From: an uncultured Actinomyces sp.
GTDB lineage: Bacteria; Actinomycetota; Actinomycetes; Actinomycetales; Actinomycetaceae
DNA: 47,878 nucleotides
Reading direction: 5' to 3'
NCBI GenBank assembly: GCA_902373545.1
Contig: CABKMZ010000006.1
Location: 1-47,878, forward strand
Below are positions 47,716-47,878 of this stretch, piece after piece (within the stretch, counting starts at the first letter, position 1; each line of letters starts with the position of its first letter). The notes beneath the pieces were generated by a model. The model was not told the DNA's origin. It saw only the letters and a list, made by a program, of their open reading frames with translations, and did not search any database. The position numbers and the translations under genes were made by a program.

Positions 47716-47734
47716 TGTAGCGACCGCCGCTACA
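47716..47734 (-). promoter_or_regulatory. Leader hairpin of the bacteriocin-like unit
   Basis: TGTAGC pairs with GCTACA around a 7-nt loop, at the very start of the predicted transcript and about 10 nt before the AAGGA site. Confidence 0.4.
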
Positions 47735-47739
47735 TTTCT

Positions 47740-47767
47740 ATTATTGACTGGCCTAATGACCTGTCAA
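47740..47767 (-). promoter_or_regulatory. Promoter of the bacteriocin-like unit
   Basis: On the minus strand TTGACA (47767-47762), a 16-bp spacer and AATAAT (47745-47740). A strong housekeeping-type promoter in an AT-rich stretch unlike the rest of the window. Confidence 0.7.
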
Positions 47768-47783
47768 GCATTTCGAGTAGTGA

Positions 47784-47819
47784 AATATGTTACATTACGC
47801 CCTTATTGTTTGTAATATT
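47784..47819. promoter_or_regulatory. Imperfect inverted repeat upstream of the promoter
   Basis: AATATGTTACA (47784-47794) and TGTAATATT (47811-47819) are inverted copies with one inserted base, about 20 bp upstream of the -35. A possible activator site; no regulator gene is within the window. Confidence 0.3.
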
Positions 47820-47878
47820 TTGCGGGTTAAGGGTCAAAAAGTGTGTCCGGAATCGCGGATTTTCACGGATTGACCTGT

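Overview
The window is GC-rich DNA of an actinobacterium, most likely an Actinomyces/Schaalia-type member of the Actinomycetales. This rests on WhiB, MtrA-MtrB-LpqB, DUF3499, TIGR03089, Rv3235-family and DUF6912 genes, a SecA without the C-terminal zinc motif, and the order mtrA-mtrB-lpqB-comF-hpf-secA. No tRNA, rRNA or CRISPR array was seen. Species level cannot be fixed by eye.

Layout. 1-406 is a non-coding end with a duplicated 64-bp sequence. 407-13183 is a surface-glycan locus: a DUF2142 membrane protein and a GT4 enzyme on the minus strand, then on the plus strand a GT4, a GT2, a WsaF-like rhamnosyltransferase, an NAD-dependent epimerase, a GT2, a Wzm/Wzt ABC exporter with a C-terminal extension on Wzt, RmlB (dTDP-glucose 4,6-dehydratase) and another GT2. 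Together they look able to build and export a rhamnose-containing polymer; RmlA, RmlC and RmlD are not in the window. 13200-20077 is the conserved actinobacterial block TIGR03089, whiB2, a giant membrane GT2, DUF5719, a zincin-like protein and DUF3499.

20081-27547 carries RDD, SpoIIM-like, DUF58, MoxR ATPase, DUF4350, DUF4129 and a polytopic membrane protein, a conserved but poorly understood MoxR neighbourhood. It runs into mtrAB-lpqB-comF, hpf and secA (27690-36902). A 578-bp non-autonomous insertion (33242-33819) with 27-bp terminal inverted repeats and a perfect 8-bp target duplication lies between hpf and secA. 36983-41612 holds small envelope and regulatory genes: Rv3235 family, LysM, an unknown 188-aa protein, a small HTH protein, a SAF-domain protein, a CpaE/MinD-like ATPase and DUF6912. 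41754-46030 is sbcC/sbcD, and 46132-46860 a class I glutamine amidotransferase. The lower-GC right end (47073-47767) carries a two-gene unit that looks like a Sec-exported bacteriocin precursor and a two-helix immunity protein, with its own promoter and terminator-like hairpin.

A recurring regulatory feature is that many first genes of transcription units have a -10-like hexamer 6-8 nt before the start codon and no Shine-Dalgarno sequence, which suggests leaderless mRNAs. The genes with clear Shine-Dalgarno sequences (whiB2, rfbB, hpf, secA, the LysM gene, the bacteriocin-like gene) have ordinary leaders. All product calls were made by reading motifs and neighbourhood, without database searches.
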